Below, in pieces: positions 11,101 to 24,067 of a stretch of 64,000 nt of DNA. Below the pieces are notes generated by a model that made no database searches, had not been told where the DNA came from, and saw only the letters and a list, made by a program, of their open reading frames with translations. How positions within the stretch are numbered: position 1 is the stretch's first letter; each line of letters begins with the position of its first letter. This DNA is from Cryptomeria japonica (Eukaryota; Streptophyta; Pinopsida; Cupressales; Cupressaceae), in assembly GCF_030272615.1 (NCBI RefSeq), contig NC_081412.1, positions 478,243,657-478,307,656 of the forward strand. Direction: 5' to 3'. The position numbers and the translations under genes are program-made.

Positions 11101-14100
11101 TAATTGTAAGAGGCTGGAAGAAAATGGAGCCTTGACCATGTAGATACCACCACTCATCAACACTTCCGCTATATTTATCTAGAAGAGCGGAAACATCCTG
11201 ATTTTTTGAAGCGATGAATAGGCCAAACTCGCTCAAGACAATACTTTGGATTTCTTCATTGTCATTTCCCCACCAAACTAGGGCTAGCAGCCCATAAACA
11301 AATTGCAGCTTTTATTAGATCAGATCGTGGCCCTTATATCAGTTAAACCTAGGCAATGAAATAAAAAGGATAACAACGATTTATTGTAAGGGGCCAACCT
11401 AGATAAGAAAGGATATCATTATTAAAAAAGTTCATTGTAAAAGGGCCGACCTAGGCAAGAAAGAATATCATTATTAAAAGAGTTCATTGTAAATGGCTGA
11501 TTTAGGTAAGAAGGAATATAAAAATCAGCAATTAATTCAGAAAAATACATGCAGATCTTTATGAAGGGATGTATGCCTTGCTATGTGAAGAGGTGTGACT
11601 CCCTCTCAATTTAAGATATAAAAGGGGAAGATCAATTTATTGGAGGGGCATCTATGAAGGGATCAACACATCTATTTGGAATAGAAATAAAGGGAAATAA
11701 AATAGAAAGGAAATTGAGACCTAAAGTAGAATTTAATGTTGTCTTAAGCAATAATATTACCATGAAATAAGTTTGAATTTCCTTTCTATTTTATTTCCCT
11801 ATATATATATATATTGTAGAAGGTGAGTAATTGCAGCTATTTGTAAGTAATATTATTGCATCTCTTTAAGTTGTTTACTAGCATTTCATATAGAAAACTC
11901 CTATAGGAATCTATTTTGAATTTATTAGAAATGTCTTGCAAATAGGAAGGATGGCCAACCTTTGGAGTTTAGGAGATATCAAGCATGCCACCACAAGATG
12001 GATGGACCAAAAAACTTGCCATGCTCATGAGCTAGGGGTGTTGAGGACTAGAAATCTAAACATTTCCTTGGGCTTGAGGATCATACCAAGCACACCACCT
12101 CAAGATGGATGGACTAGAAATCTTGCCATGCTTGTAGGTTGGGAGGCAAATGGGTGCTCCTTGGATTGATTGAGGAGGATGGTGTGCCTCTAAGGTGGAC
12201 TGAGGGATGGAGTGGACTTGAGATCTTGCCATGTTTGTGAGCTGAAAGGAGAATGAGTGCTCTTGGGCTTGAGGGACTTTTCAAGTACACCACCCCGAGA
12301 TGCGTTCTCGTGGGCTAGGAGGCATATGAGTGCTCTTGGGCTTGAGGGTCTTCTCAGAATCTCAAGTATGCCACCTCGAGATGGAGGGATGCGGATCCAC
12401 CCCTCTTGCAATACATGGACAACCATCCTTGAGATTGTGGTTTGCAAACATTTCCGATGCATTACTAATATAGTCACTATAGGAATATGCATTGAAATAA
12501 TTATTAATGCTATTGATGTATTTTGATTAAAATATGAATGATGTTTATATGTTATCATGATTTCTTAATATTTAATGCTAACATAGTGAATTAGATGTTT
12601 CATGGATTATTAATAAATGATTTTAATGTCTATATCTAATGATTAATATTGTTTGTAGGACATAAATTAGGATTATCTTATAAAGGACATTTCTAGTGGG
12701 TAATTTCATAGTTTGCAGACAAGGACTTGGAGAGTACTTGGCAAGCCTGAAATTTTTAACTCGGAGAGAACTCAACAAATACTCGACAACTTAGAAAGTA
12801 CTCAATTAAAATCCCTTAAATAAACATTTTTTTTTTGTAAAATTCCTAAGTTATTGATTCTTCCCTAGCTGCCTCGGGTCCTGGTCGAAACTTGGTTCCC
12901 CGTGGATTCCGCCCGAATTCATCATTGGAAATTGAAAAAAAATTCGTCGCCACTCGCCAAAAAAATTCGTATAGCTAGAGTTACAGGGAAAATGGATTTT
13001 GAAAAACAACATTTCGGTGGTTTCTGGCTAGCTTGTTCGATTCTTTAGATGCTGTGTTGATCGCTGCAAGTGTTTTCCGGCTAGCCCAATCCCGCGACCC
13101 AATCCCGCGACTCCGATATTGTGTCAATCACGATAAATGTTTTGTTTTTATTTGAAGTCTTTTGTGTTAATTTCAAAATGTTCTTTTGTTATTAGGGCGC
13201 ATACACTTAAAACAAAACATTTTGGTGACGATTCTTTTGTTGTTGAATGATTTTTTAAATTAAATTTTTATTCAATATGTTTATTCGATTGCCGTCATTT
13301 ATCTTAAATAATATTTAGTAAAATATGTTATATTTTATATATTAATTTTAATTTTTTCATAAATTCACATATATAATATTATTTTATATATATATATATA
13401 TATTGTTAGAGTATTCAGGTATTTACTTGATTAATTAAACAATATTTGTTTAATTATTGAAGTTCCTTTTATCTCTTTTACACTTAAGCTAACTTTAGGT
13501 GCATAATAATTAATTCTTTTATTAATTATTATGTGCAAGCCTAGGTTTTCCCTATTAGGGTTTCTTGACCTATTAAAGGTTGAGTTTTTTCTTTTCTTGA
13601 CCTATTATTGACAATACATTTTTGGAGATTATTGAGCTCTCATCTTTTGGAGCATATTTTTCCTGTGTTTTTGTTCTTTTTGTGATTTGCTTCCTTGCTT
13701 CTTGTAACAGGTTTTTCAGCTTGCAGAGATCATTTGGGCTCCTGTGGTGTTGTATTTTCTCAACACCAACATGGTATCAGAGCTTCAGATCTGCAGCTGC
13801 CTATTCTTGTTTTGAGAATTTTTGCATTGGAAGCAGATCTGGGGTTTCAGAAAGTTTTTTAATGCACCTAGGGTTAGGTTCTTTTTTTCTGAGCACTTTG
13901 GGCCTAAACGGACCTCACCATCGTGCTCAGAAGGCCTGAAAACCCCTATGGTCATATAAAATTTGACCTATTTTGGTTCTTGAGCCTCGGGGAGTATTTT
14001 TCTCTAGATCCAGGTCGTACGGCCTTGGCACGAAGTTCGAGAATTTTTTTTTTTGCCTTTCTACGGCATGCAGGCCGGATTTTGATTTTTTTTTTTTTTT

Positions 14101-17100
14101 TAAATCTTCAAAAAAAAAAAAAAAAAGGGCACAAAAGTTTTTGGCAAAATTTTTTTTGGGGGGGTTCCCACGGTACGCAGGGTACTGTGGGGCCCCTGCC
14201 TTGTTGCAGGCCTTGCCGGCCCCTGCCGTCCGACCCCCTGTCGGCCTCGGGCCCCGACCCCTGCTTCCGTTCTCGCCGGTCGCCGCCTCTTCCCGACCCC
14301 TGGCGCCTGCAGGACCCTTGTTGCTGCTGCTCTCCTTGGCCGCCGCCGCTCCCGGCCGCCGCTGGAACTCCGGCCCCTGGCACGCCGCCGCTGCAGCAAA
14401 CCCTGGCCGTCGTCACTGCAATCCCTGGCCATTGCCCGACCGCTGCACTTCCTCCCCGCCAACACCTTGCTCCTCGCCCAGCCCTTGCCACTGCCGCCGT
14501 CGGGAATCGCCATGCTACTCCGGTCCTGCAACTGCTGTCGTCGGAAACTGCTCCGGCCACCTCCCGTCGCCTGCTGCGCCGCCGGAAACCGCCGCCCAGA
14601 CATAGCTGCCCGCAACCGGGGAGCCACCAGCTCGCCACCGGAGCGCCACCCATTGGCCACCTCTGCCCGAACAACCACCAGACTACCCCTTCCTCTTGTT
14701 TTGAAGGGGGGTTTGGTTTTTTGGCCATATCTTGGGCATATGGAGTCGTTTTTTCGAAAACGAATAGGCATCAGAAAGCTGGTTCGAGCCGGACCTTATG
14801 GTGTTGGTAATTTTTTCCAATTTTGCTGTTTGATTGTGTTTTTTTCCAGTCAAATTGAGGTCTTGTTTTTGCACTCCGGGAGCCATAGAATGAGCATCCG
14901 ACCTCCGTTTTTCGAAAAATTTATATTTTTGGAAAGCGTGTGCTGTGTACTTTCTAGCCATATGAGTTTTATTTCCAGATTCTGCTCCATGCATATTTTA
15001 TTCAGTTTTTTGCTTTTCAGCACTCTGGTGGATATCTTGGTTGTTTCAAGGCCTGGGATCTCTTGTCTGGTTCAGATGTCTCTATTTTGGTTCTCGTTTC
15101 TATTTCCAGTCTTCTTATCATTGTAGCTTGTATTTATGCAAACGCACTGAGATAAAGTGCCATCATGCATTGTTTACTTGGGATCTTGCACATCTTGTGC
15201 CTTATTGTACGTGCACTATTGATAAAGTGCCATGAGGGGGTTGATGTTTGCCTTGTTTGCCATCTACCTTTGTCTAGTGAGTGTTCCTTTCACGACATTC
15301 ACCTCATGATGTGTGTCAAGTGAGTGTTCCTTCCACGACACCATGTACTTTTTCTCAGCACCTTTGATGTTCCTGGTTCTTCGTCATGCAGTTCTTCTTG
15401 GCTGTTCTTTTCAGTGTTCTTGTCCCTCTCCTTTAGCATTATGGGGAGGTTTGTCCTGCTGGTTCTAATGCTTCTATGGTTCGATTGATCAACTCTTCAG
15501 GCTTTGGTGTTTTCATGCCATTTGTATCTTCGATTTCAGTTGTTTGCCTTGTTTGCCATCTGATTTGAGTAGTGTCATTTGAGGGCACTCATACAGATTA
15601 TAGTCTTCTCTACCTGGTCATGTTTTATTTCAGTGGAGGTTCTCCAGATCAGCAGTTATTCTTTGACAGAGTTTGTAGGTTCTTCATGCTTCAGTGGTGT
15701 TCTTTTCCATCTCTTTTTGGAGTAGAGTTTTGTTCCCATGTGGTTTTCTCTATTTCTCTAGTTCATAGAGATTTTATTGTATTTGGGTACCTAATCAGGC
15801 CTTGTTGCCAGGACCCATCTTTATTGCTTTCAGTAGCTGTTTTAGGTTTTAGCTTCTCCCTAAGTCTAGCTTAAGGGGGGGTGTTAGAGTATTTGGGTAT
15901 TTACTTGATTAATTAAACAAATATTGTTTAATTATTTAAATTCCCTTTATCTCTTTTACACTTAAGCTAACTTTAGGTGCATAATAATTAATTCTTTTAT
16001 TAATTATTATGTGCAAACCTAGGTTTTCCCTTTTAAGGTTTCTTGACCTATTAAAGGCTGAGTCCTTTCTTTTCATTGTATGAAGAAGGATTATTATTGA
16101 CAATACATTTTTGGAGATTATTGAGCTCTCATCTTGTGGAGCATATTTTTCCTGTGTTTTTGTTCCTTCTGTGATTTGCTTCCTTGCTTCTCCTTGTAAC
16201 AGGTTTTTTAGCTTGTAGAGATCATTTGGGCTCCTGTGGTGTTGTATTTTCTCAACACCAACATATATATATATATATTATAATATAATATAATATGATA
16301 TGATATATATTATATTATAATATATATGTTATAATATTATATGTGTGTGTGTGTGTACGGATGTACCCGTACTGAAGGAATTTTTTTTTTGCTGTACCCC
16401 CAAATCTATACCCATACTCGTATCCGTACCTGACTTGGTAACTTAGTAAAATTTAATTACAAAATGTATTAAATTAAAAATTGACTTCTGAAAAGAGAAA
16501 ATGCATGGTTTTATAGCAAAAGCATGTGAAAAAAACTTTTAACTACCGTTTAAGTTTTTGATTAGGGGAAAAACAGGTTTTGAGGGGACCTGAAACCCCA
16601 TACAACTGGTTTTGGAGGGACCCGAAACCCAATAGATTTTATCGGGATCTAGAACCCAACAAAGTAGGCTGCTAAAAGAAATAAACTATGAAAAACCGCA
16701 GCCAAAATCTAGTAAAGATGACTAAAACCAGCAACAACCAGCATAGTCACGCCACACCCAACAAAGCTACAGCTCCAAACTATAGCACGAGACAGTAATA
16801 ATCGAGGGTATACCAAGCACCCTCAGCCAACTATCAGGGTTTTGAAAGGTACCCCTAACCTTCAATAACAACACCAGATTACAGCAGATATTCATACAAT
16901 TTGAATCTGGCCAGTAGGGGTTTTGAAAGGCTCCCTCAACCTTCAAACTGGGTTTTAAAATGGAACCCAAAACCAGCAACCAGGGGTTTTTCCAGGCACC
17001 CTCAACCTTAAATGATGAGCTCAGAACTCCAAACATATGATTTTCCCCAAACCAAAGACAGCAGAAAGACAACTATGCCCTTTAAAACTATTAGCAACCG

Positions 17101-20100
17101 TCCTGCCTATAGGAAAAACCAGGAGCCCCCAACTAGAAAAAGGGGGAACAAAGACCCCAAAAACCAGAAGGAAGGAGGCCAAACCAAGAAACAACAAAAA
17201 GGAACCAGTCCAGGAGACGAGCTGGGAGTCTGGAGAAAAGAACTTCCAGCCCCATCCAAGGAGACTCCCAAGAGAAAAGAAACCAGCATCCATAGCCAGC
17301 AGCAAGAGGAGCTCCAAAAGTTGAAAATCCCCAACATTCCATCTCTCCACCTCAATAGGAAAGAGCTCCACCTCTACAGGACGAAGAATGAAGCAGAAAG
17401 ACAACAACCAACACTCTCCAGCAACAAGCAAAAACCAGCCCTTTCCCCTCCACCAAATATCCACCTCCATAGGAAATATGGTCACCTCTAACAGACAAGG
17501 AGGGGAAGAGAGCAAGAGCCAAGAAACCCCTCTCAAAGGTTCACACCAAAGACAACTCTGCAAGAGGAGCACCAAAAGTTGAAAATCCCCAACATCCCAT
17601 CTCTCCACCTCAATAGGAAAGAGCTCCACCTCTACAGAACGAAGAATGAAGCAGAAAGACAACAACCAGCACTCTCTAGCAGCAAGCAAAAACCAGCCCT
17701 TTTCCCTCCACCAAATATCCACCTCCATAGGAAATATGGTCACCTCTAACAGACAAGGAGGGGAAGAGAGCAAGAGCCAAGAAACCCCTCTCAAAGGTTC
17801 ACACCAAAGCCATTTCTCCACCTCCATAGGAGAGTAGCCTAACAGAGAAGAACTGAAAAAGGAAGCTCCTTTGAAGAACCAGAGCGCCAAAGGCCAGAAC
17901 AACAACAAATCCTCAGCTCAAAGGAGAGGAGAGAACACATAGAGCCTCTCCACAAGAGATCCGCCAGGGTCCCAGATCTGCCCAAACACCATCAGGAAAA
18001 CACCCCCCACTAAAGAAAGAGCAGAAAAAAGACCATTGACAGGAACCACCGCAAACCCCTGATGACCAAAAACAGAGGCCACAAAAAACCCTTGCCAAAA
18101 TGCCTCTATTGCTGAAGCAGCCTCCACTCCTTCCTCAGAACCAAACTCCTCCACCCACCATTCCAGCAAAGAAGAGCCACGAAGAGCCCCATCAGAGGGC
18201 TTAGAAGGTGAAAGGAGGAGAAGGATGAGATCATCCTCATCCGCAACATTGTCTTCCCCATCTTCAGCAACTCCTACGTAGGAAACCCCTCCCGCTCCCG
18301 CTCCCTCTCCCGCCCTCCCGTGCTCCATTTTTGGGGTAAGATCCCATGTTTTTTTGCATCTATAAAAATGAGAGTTAAACTTGTGAAAATTCCCCCAACA
18401 AAAAAAATAGAGTACTTGGCAATTTGGAGAGTACTCGCAAAGTTTGAAACTATGGGTAATTTTATATTAATAAATGTATCGTATTTCTTATCTTGATCTG
18501 AGATTGTTGTTTTAGGGTAAAAATCAGGAATATTCCAAAAGGGGACATTGCATTCATTTGTATATATGTTTCTAAATGCAACCTTTTAGCTAGCAACAAC
18601 CTCTCCATCTCTATATGGTTCCAACCTCCTTGGCAATCAAGGTACCTCTTTACTATAGTACTTTGGCGACAAAGCAAACGCTAAGAGATGTGAGGGGGTG
18701 GTCATCATGTTCCAACAATCAACGATAATCTTTTGTAAAATTTTGAAAAGTGTTTGCGTTGGGTTAGGTTCCTTGGCCTCTATTATTACTCTTATTTTCT
18801 CCACCATGGAGTCCATGCCATCATAAATTTCACCCAAAGATAGGCGAACAATATAAGCATAACTAATTATGCTCATGATGGGCTTAGTGAAATTCAAAAC
18901 ATATTCCACACAAGCTTGCCACTCATCATCTAGGATCAATGCTTTTACTTTTTGGGCTCTTTTTGTGCTTGACTACCTCCATACACTCCATAAATTGTTG
19001 ATGATTGTAGAACTCAAGGCCTCTCACACCTTCACAAGTTGACTTAAGATGATTGTTTGAGATGCAAATTGTGTTTCAGCAACCTAACATGGTATAAAAA
19101 AATACACATCACATATCAACAATAAAATAGAAAATATATTAAAAAATAAAATTTAAATTACGTTCAACAACTTTAACTTGAGAAGGTGTTGAATATGGCT
19201 TGTGACATATGATGATTAGTCACAAATATTTTAATCTACCTGGCTTCTATGTAGACTTGTTTGACCCATTCAAATTGTGCGCTGATGATTTGAATTATAA
19301 AATTGAGTGAGTGGACTGCACATGGTGTCCAAAAAATGTGACTATATTATGTAGCCTCCACCATAGACCTAGTTTGCCTACAAATTTTAGCGTTGTTTGT
19401 TACTTGGACAACATTTTCAAACCCCACCATTCTAATGGATTCTATGAGGATATTGGCAATGAAGCGTGCATCTTTTACTTGCACCTCACAATCCATTGCC
19501 TTCAAAAACATCATCCCTTTAGGGGACATTGCTATATTATAATCAGTGATCTATTTTTGCAATCTGTCCATCCATCAGAAATGATGGACATCCTTGTTCC
19601 AAGCCATGTATCCTTGGTCACTTTCAATGATGTCTTTGTTGAAGATTTCCCAATAAGGTGATTTGCACCTTTTCATACCTAGGACTATCATAGTGAGGAG
19701 GTGTGTTGCCAAGGTTATTCACCATATCATGCCAATAAGGTGATTTATCAATGTTGAACGGAAGCCCAATGTGTTAAATGCAACGAGCAATGATTTGATC
19801 TATAACTTCTCTCATTTCTTTTTTTAAGTCCTTGTCCAATGGGCCTCTTTTTTGTGAAACTGAAACATTCTCTTCTTCAAAAGATGGTGGCATTGGCATG
19901 AAAGGATGTGGGCCAGCTGGTTGTGTGAAGCCACTAGGAGGTTTTTTGTGAGCTTTTCTTGGCATGAGGATGTCCATGAGCCTTTGATCTATTACTTATC
20001 ATGTCAGCATCCTCTCGTTCTTCAACATAAGCCAATATTGGGTCCTTTGGTGACCCTTTTTTATTTGGCCCCAAACAAACTTTCATTCCTTGTAAAGAGA

Positions 20101-23100
20101 TGGCACATAGATGAGCTTTCATTCAAAAATATGAGCTCTTATACTCTTTTCCACAATGTTTATATTGTGCAAGACAAAACTGGCCACTAGGAATTTGTTG
20201 AATCATTGTTGTATCTCGCCAAAGAGGCAAGGGTGCATCAAATTTAAAATAACTCTTTTCATTTTGGGCAACAAAAGTAGAACTTCCAGCTATTTTGTAT
20301 GAACCTAAAATGAAAAACATTACAAATTAACCAACACTACAATTCAAAAATTATTATAATCCCTTATTTTGCATAAAAAGTTCAAAAGAACATTCAAAAC
20401 TTACTAAAAAATTAAAAAAAAACTTGAATTTTTAAAAACAAAATTTGAGATATCTTGAAAAAATTATTGAGAACTTAAAAAAATTGAAAGATTTACTCAC
20501 CTTTGGTGGCTAAATTTTCCTTGTGCAACAATTCCTAAGCTTTTGGTGTATGTCATAGAAGCCCTCACCTTTGAACAAAAAGGAAGCAACTTTCAAAACC
20601 CAACAATGGCAACTTGGAGAACAAAATGCTCTTCTTGGTGCTTTGTGTTTGTCAAATGATTTGCAAACACCAAATAGGGACACTTTAGGGTGAATGCATT
20701 CATTAGTAGGAGTGCAAAATTTAAAATTTGATTTTTTTTTGGATGTCCCAGGCTCCATGTTTACTTGGGTATGTCTAGGTTTAGCTTGAGTATGCCCATG
20801 GTAATGCTTGGTCGTCCTGGTACGCTGTGGATCCTTCTGTACTGGGTTGCCCAATTGGGGGCGGCAGGGTGTACCTTGGACATACCTGGACGGGGATTTG
20901 TATTGGACTGGGATCTATATCGTACCGGTATAGTACTTGGGCCCAGATACAGGTACCTAGCAACACAGTCTGATAGTGACCTGCCTTGCCTCAATTGTTG
21001 CAACATAATTTCACATTTCATTTGAAAATAATTCTCTCTTTCAGAAGCATATTAGGACTCAAGTATATGCACATGAAAAATAATTATAGGCAAAAGCATT
21101 ATACTGAGGAATTAAAACTTGCAGAATGAGATGGATGTACCCTCCATCAGATCTAATAAATGCCTGTTTGAAATCAAAATTTAACCTAATTGAACTGTTG
21201 AACACAGAACAAATTTTGCAGTCTTGTTTGATTTTTCCTCCATAGCTTGAATTAATCTGTGTGAGTGCTTACATACCCAAAAATACTTGAGTAGGGTCTA
21301 GAACAAAGAAATAATGAGCAGGTTCCAGAAAATAGTTGAACTCAGATCATTGTTGTTCAAACAACATACACATAACTTACCTACATCAGACCTATGCACT
21401 GGATTGAATTTTACCCAAAATAACTTTGCATCTCAAAAAAATTCACATATGGTTACAACTTACAATGCATATCAAAATATCAAGGAAATGTTTGCATATG
21501 GACTTGTCTTCTGAAAGCAAAATGTGTGAAATGAAAATTTCACAATGAAGAAAACAGTTAGGGTTTAGTAGGACTTAAAGGTTTTTCTTTCATAATTGTT
21601 TTTGAATATTAACATTTAATCCTTTTGGGGCGCCCTTAACGGAGAGATATCCCCATTGGAAATTGGAGTAGGGGTGTTTCCAGTGCTGAATCTTGTTAAA
21701 GGAGATGGTTTGGGATGTCCTAAACTGAAATTTGTTTTCTTCTGACTTTTACAATTTTCACAAAGATGAAATGTATGAAACCTTATCACCTTTTGATCAT
21801 GAGATCCTGATGTGGGCATGTTGAAAGCATATGTTGAAAGGATGTGAAATAATATTAAATCAACATGTTAGTCAGTGGCAAACTGGATAACTTATACTGC
21901 ATGTAAATCAACGGTACAATGCTGTTTCTGGTAGCAACCCCTCCAAAAAAAATACAAAATTGAAAGTAAATTTGGTGGAGAACTGCATAGATTGGTATTA
22001 CAAAACTAGTATTGATTAATACACGATCTAAATATATGATTGCTGAAATGACCTCTAGAGTTTATATCATAACTAACATAGTGATCAAAACTAGAATTAG
22101 GTAAATACCAATTGATGGCCAATGTCATAAAACCTGTGTATGGTTAATGCAGAACATCAGATATTAATGTTTCCAAATTTCCTAATGTCCATGTATGCAA
22201 CAATGCTCTTGAGTATTGTTGTATGGCCACTCAAGGGAATAGCACATCCTGAATATGGAGCGATTACCTTTTCAATTTTAATACTTGACAGTTGTGTCAC
22301 AAGGTTCCAAATTTCATGCTTGAAGTTTGAAATTTGGTGAACTTTTAAAAAATGTATGAAATCCTTAACATTTCTGAAATGTTCACCCTTGATTTTGTTT
22401 TTGTATTTGTTTGATAGAATAAGATGGAGATGCAGAATGTGTTTTGTGTTTCTTGTTTCGTTCACATAATGTTGTTGCATACATTGAATAAACATTGCAT
22501 TGAAAGAGAATAGGTAATACATTTGCATTAAACCATATTTATCTCCATTACAAAATAAGCATTAAGCATCAAACTGAAATCAGACTAATAAAATTAATTT
22601 GCAGATCTGATTACAAGTCAAGAATTGTATTTTTAGATGTTCAAGTGAACAGAAAATTTCTCTCATCTCCTCCAAAAGACTTATAACAAAAACCCAAGCA
22701 AAGCAGATTTTAAACCAAAGAAAACCCAAGCCAAAGAGTGCAGATTGAAGTGACCATCAGACCCACATTGCAAATTAAGAAAGGCATCCAGCCTAGAGAG
22801 GTGATTTGTCTAGTAAATCAGTCCTTCATCAAAATCTGCAAGTGACATATCAAATAATGGCGCCCAGCTATGAGAAATGCATTAAATCAATACCTAGAAT
22901 GATATCTATCACTCCCACTGAATTATGAGCAGAACAATGGTTTCTAGTATCACTGAAAAATCACCAAATCACCACAAAACTTGAACAACGCTCTATGAAA
23001 GCTCACCACACACCAAAAACCCAATACCCATATCAGACAACTTCACAAGTCTTCAACATCCCAGATCACAAAACCAGGCCAAAATGATTGTCGATCTCAA

Positions 23101-24031
23101 ACCAAGCACACCAACCAGCTAGGGTGGATGTTTCACCACTGAAAGCAGGAACCAAGAAGAGGGTTTTCATCCTCAACTAGCAAAAGAACTCTTAGAGCTG
23201 ATTCCAACAGCATCTCCTTAAGTTGTCAAATCGAGTAAATCCAAATGAGATCTCAAAGTTCATATTTATAAGAAGAGGGAAGAATTAGGGCAACATACAT
23301 TTGAATTTGAATCTATTTCCCTCTCATTGCACCTTTTGAAATAACATGAAATTACCTCTCCAAGTTCAACTCTATCTTGAGCTCACAAATATTAGCTTTT
23401 GAAAACACTTTATCATTTCCTAGTCTTGGCATCACTTTTTAGAGTGTAGTGTCCCCTTCCTAATTTGCCCTAGAATTTGTCCTAAAATACAATTGCAACA
23501 AATTAGGGTTGGGGTTGCATTGTACCTAATAAATTTTTCCTGAATAATGCGATCTTGGATTTGAATCTTGCAATTACAACATGAAAACACATGCAATACA
23601 CACACACACACACACACACATCAAATCTTTAGGGTTAGTCAAACCATATCATATTTGTAGAATATTAATAACACTACATCACCACATTAGGTTTTTGGGG
23701 GAAGAGACATGATGGGTCCGCCTGAAGCCATTTCTACTCCAAACCCAAGAGTGGATGATCCATTGTCCTCTTGCTTGCTTGGTGGCTTGTACCTACTTTT
23801 CGCAACCATGTCTCGTCTCCCTATAGACAATTGCCATCTTGTGGAGACGGGGGGAAGTTGTAAGGGGATTCCTTGACTTTGTGAGTGACCACTTTGTCCT
23901 AGGACGCTATGGTTCATCTAGGACGGCCTTCTCATGAGCCCTATCGTCATCCTCCTTTTACACCTCAAGACCTCTCTCGCAAGGTGGATTTTAGACAGTA
24001 ATTCTTTATCATAGAGTCATGCACTTAAGCG

Positions 24032-24067
<36 letters not shown>

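Larger units (their letters stand above)
13404..16263 (+). mobile_element. complete non-autonomous LTR retrotransposon (copia-type termini)
   Basis: LTRs of 368 bp (13404-13771) and 382 bp (15882-16263), both TGTTAGAGTATT...CAACACCAACA. A perfect initiator-Met primer site TGGTATCAGAGC follows the left LTR at 13772, and a polypurine tract AAGGGGGGG precedes the right one. Flanks are TATAT on both sides, within an AT microsatellite, so this target-site duplication is weak evidence. The 2.1-kb interior has no gag or pol. It holds a GC-rich leader (14165-14690) and short GTGAGTGTTCCTT repeats near 15270-15340. Sense to ARP5. Confidence 0.92.
16560..18405 (-). mobile_element. unclassified element with in-frame 258-bp tandem repeat
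   Basis: Strongly strand-asymmetric block: T-poor on +, hence A-poor on -. On the minus strand it opens with a TATA-like stretch (about 18370-18355), an ATG at 18328 and a frame running to 17021 interrupted by one TGA at 17918. The 3' portion (16560-17000) has repeated GGGTTTCGGGTCCC-like and GGTTGAGGG..TTTCAAAACCC units. No reverse transcriptase or transposase is recognised and no terminal repeats or target duplication were found. It could be a non-autonomous retroelement or a transduplicated transcript. Confidence 0.4.

Noticed and set aside
11936-12558. Open frames of 77-122 residues on both strands
   Set aside because: By-products of a degenerate minisatellite; the repeated peptide reflects the DNA repeat.
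13923-14810. Long overlapping open frames (295, 223, 219, 210 and 206 residues) on both strands
   Set aside because: All lie in the GC-rich leader of a complete LTR element, are open in several frames at once, and show only Pro/Ala/Arg-type low-complexity sequence.
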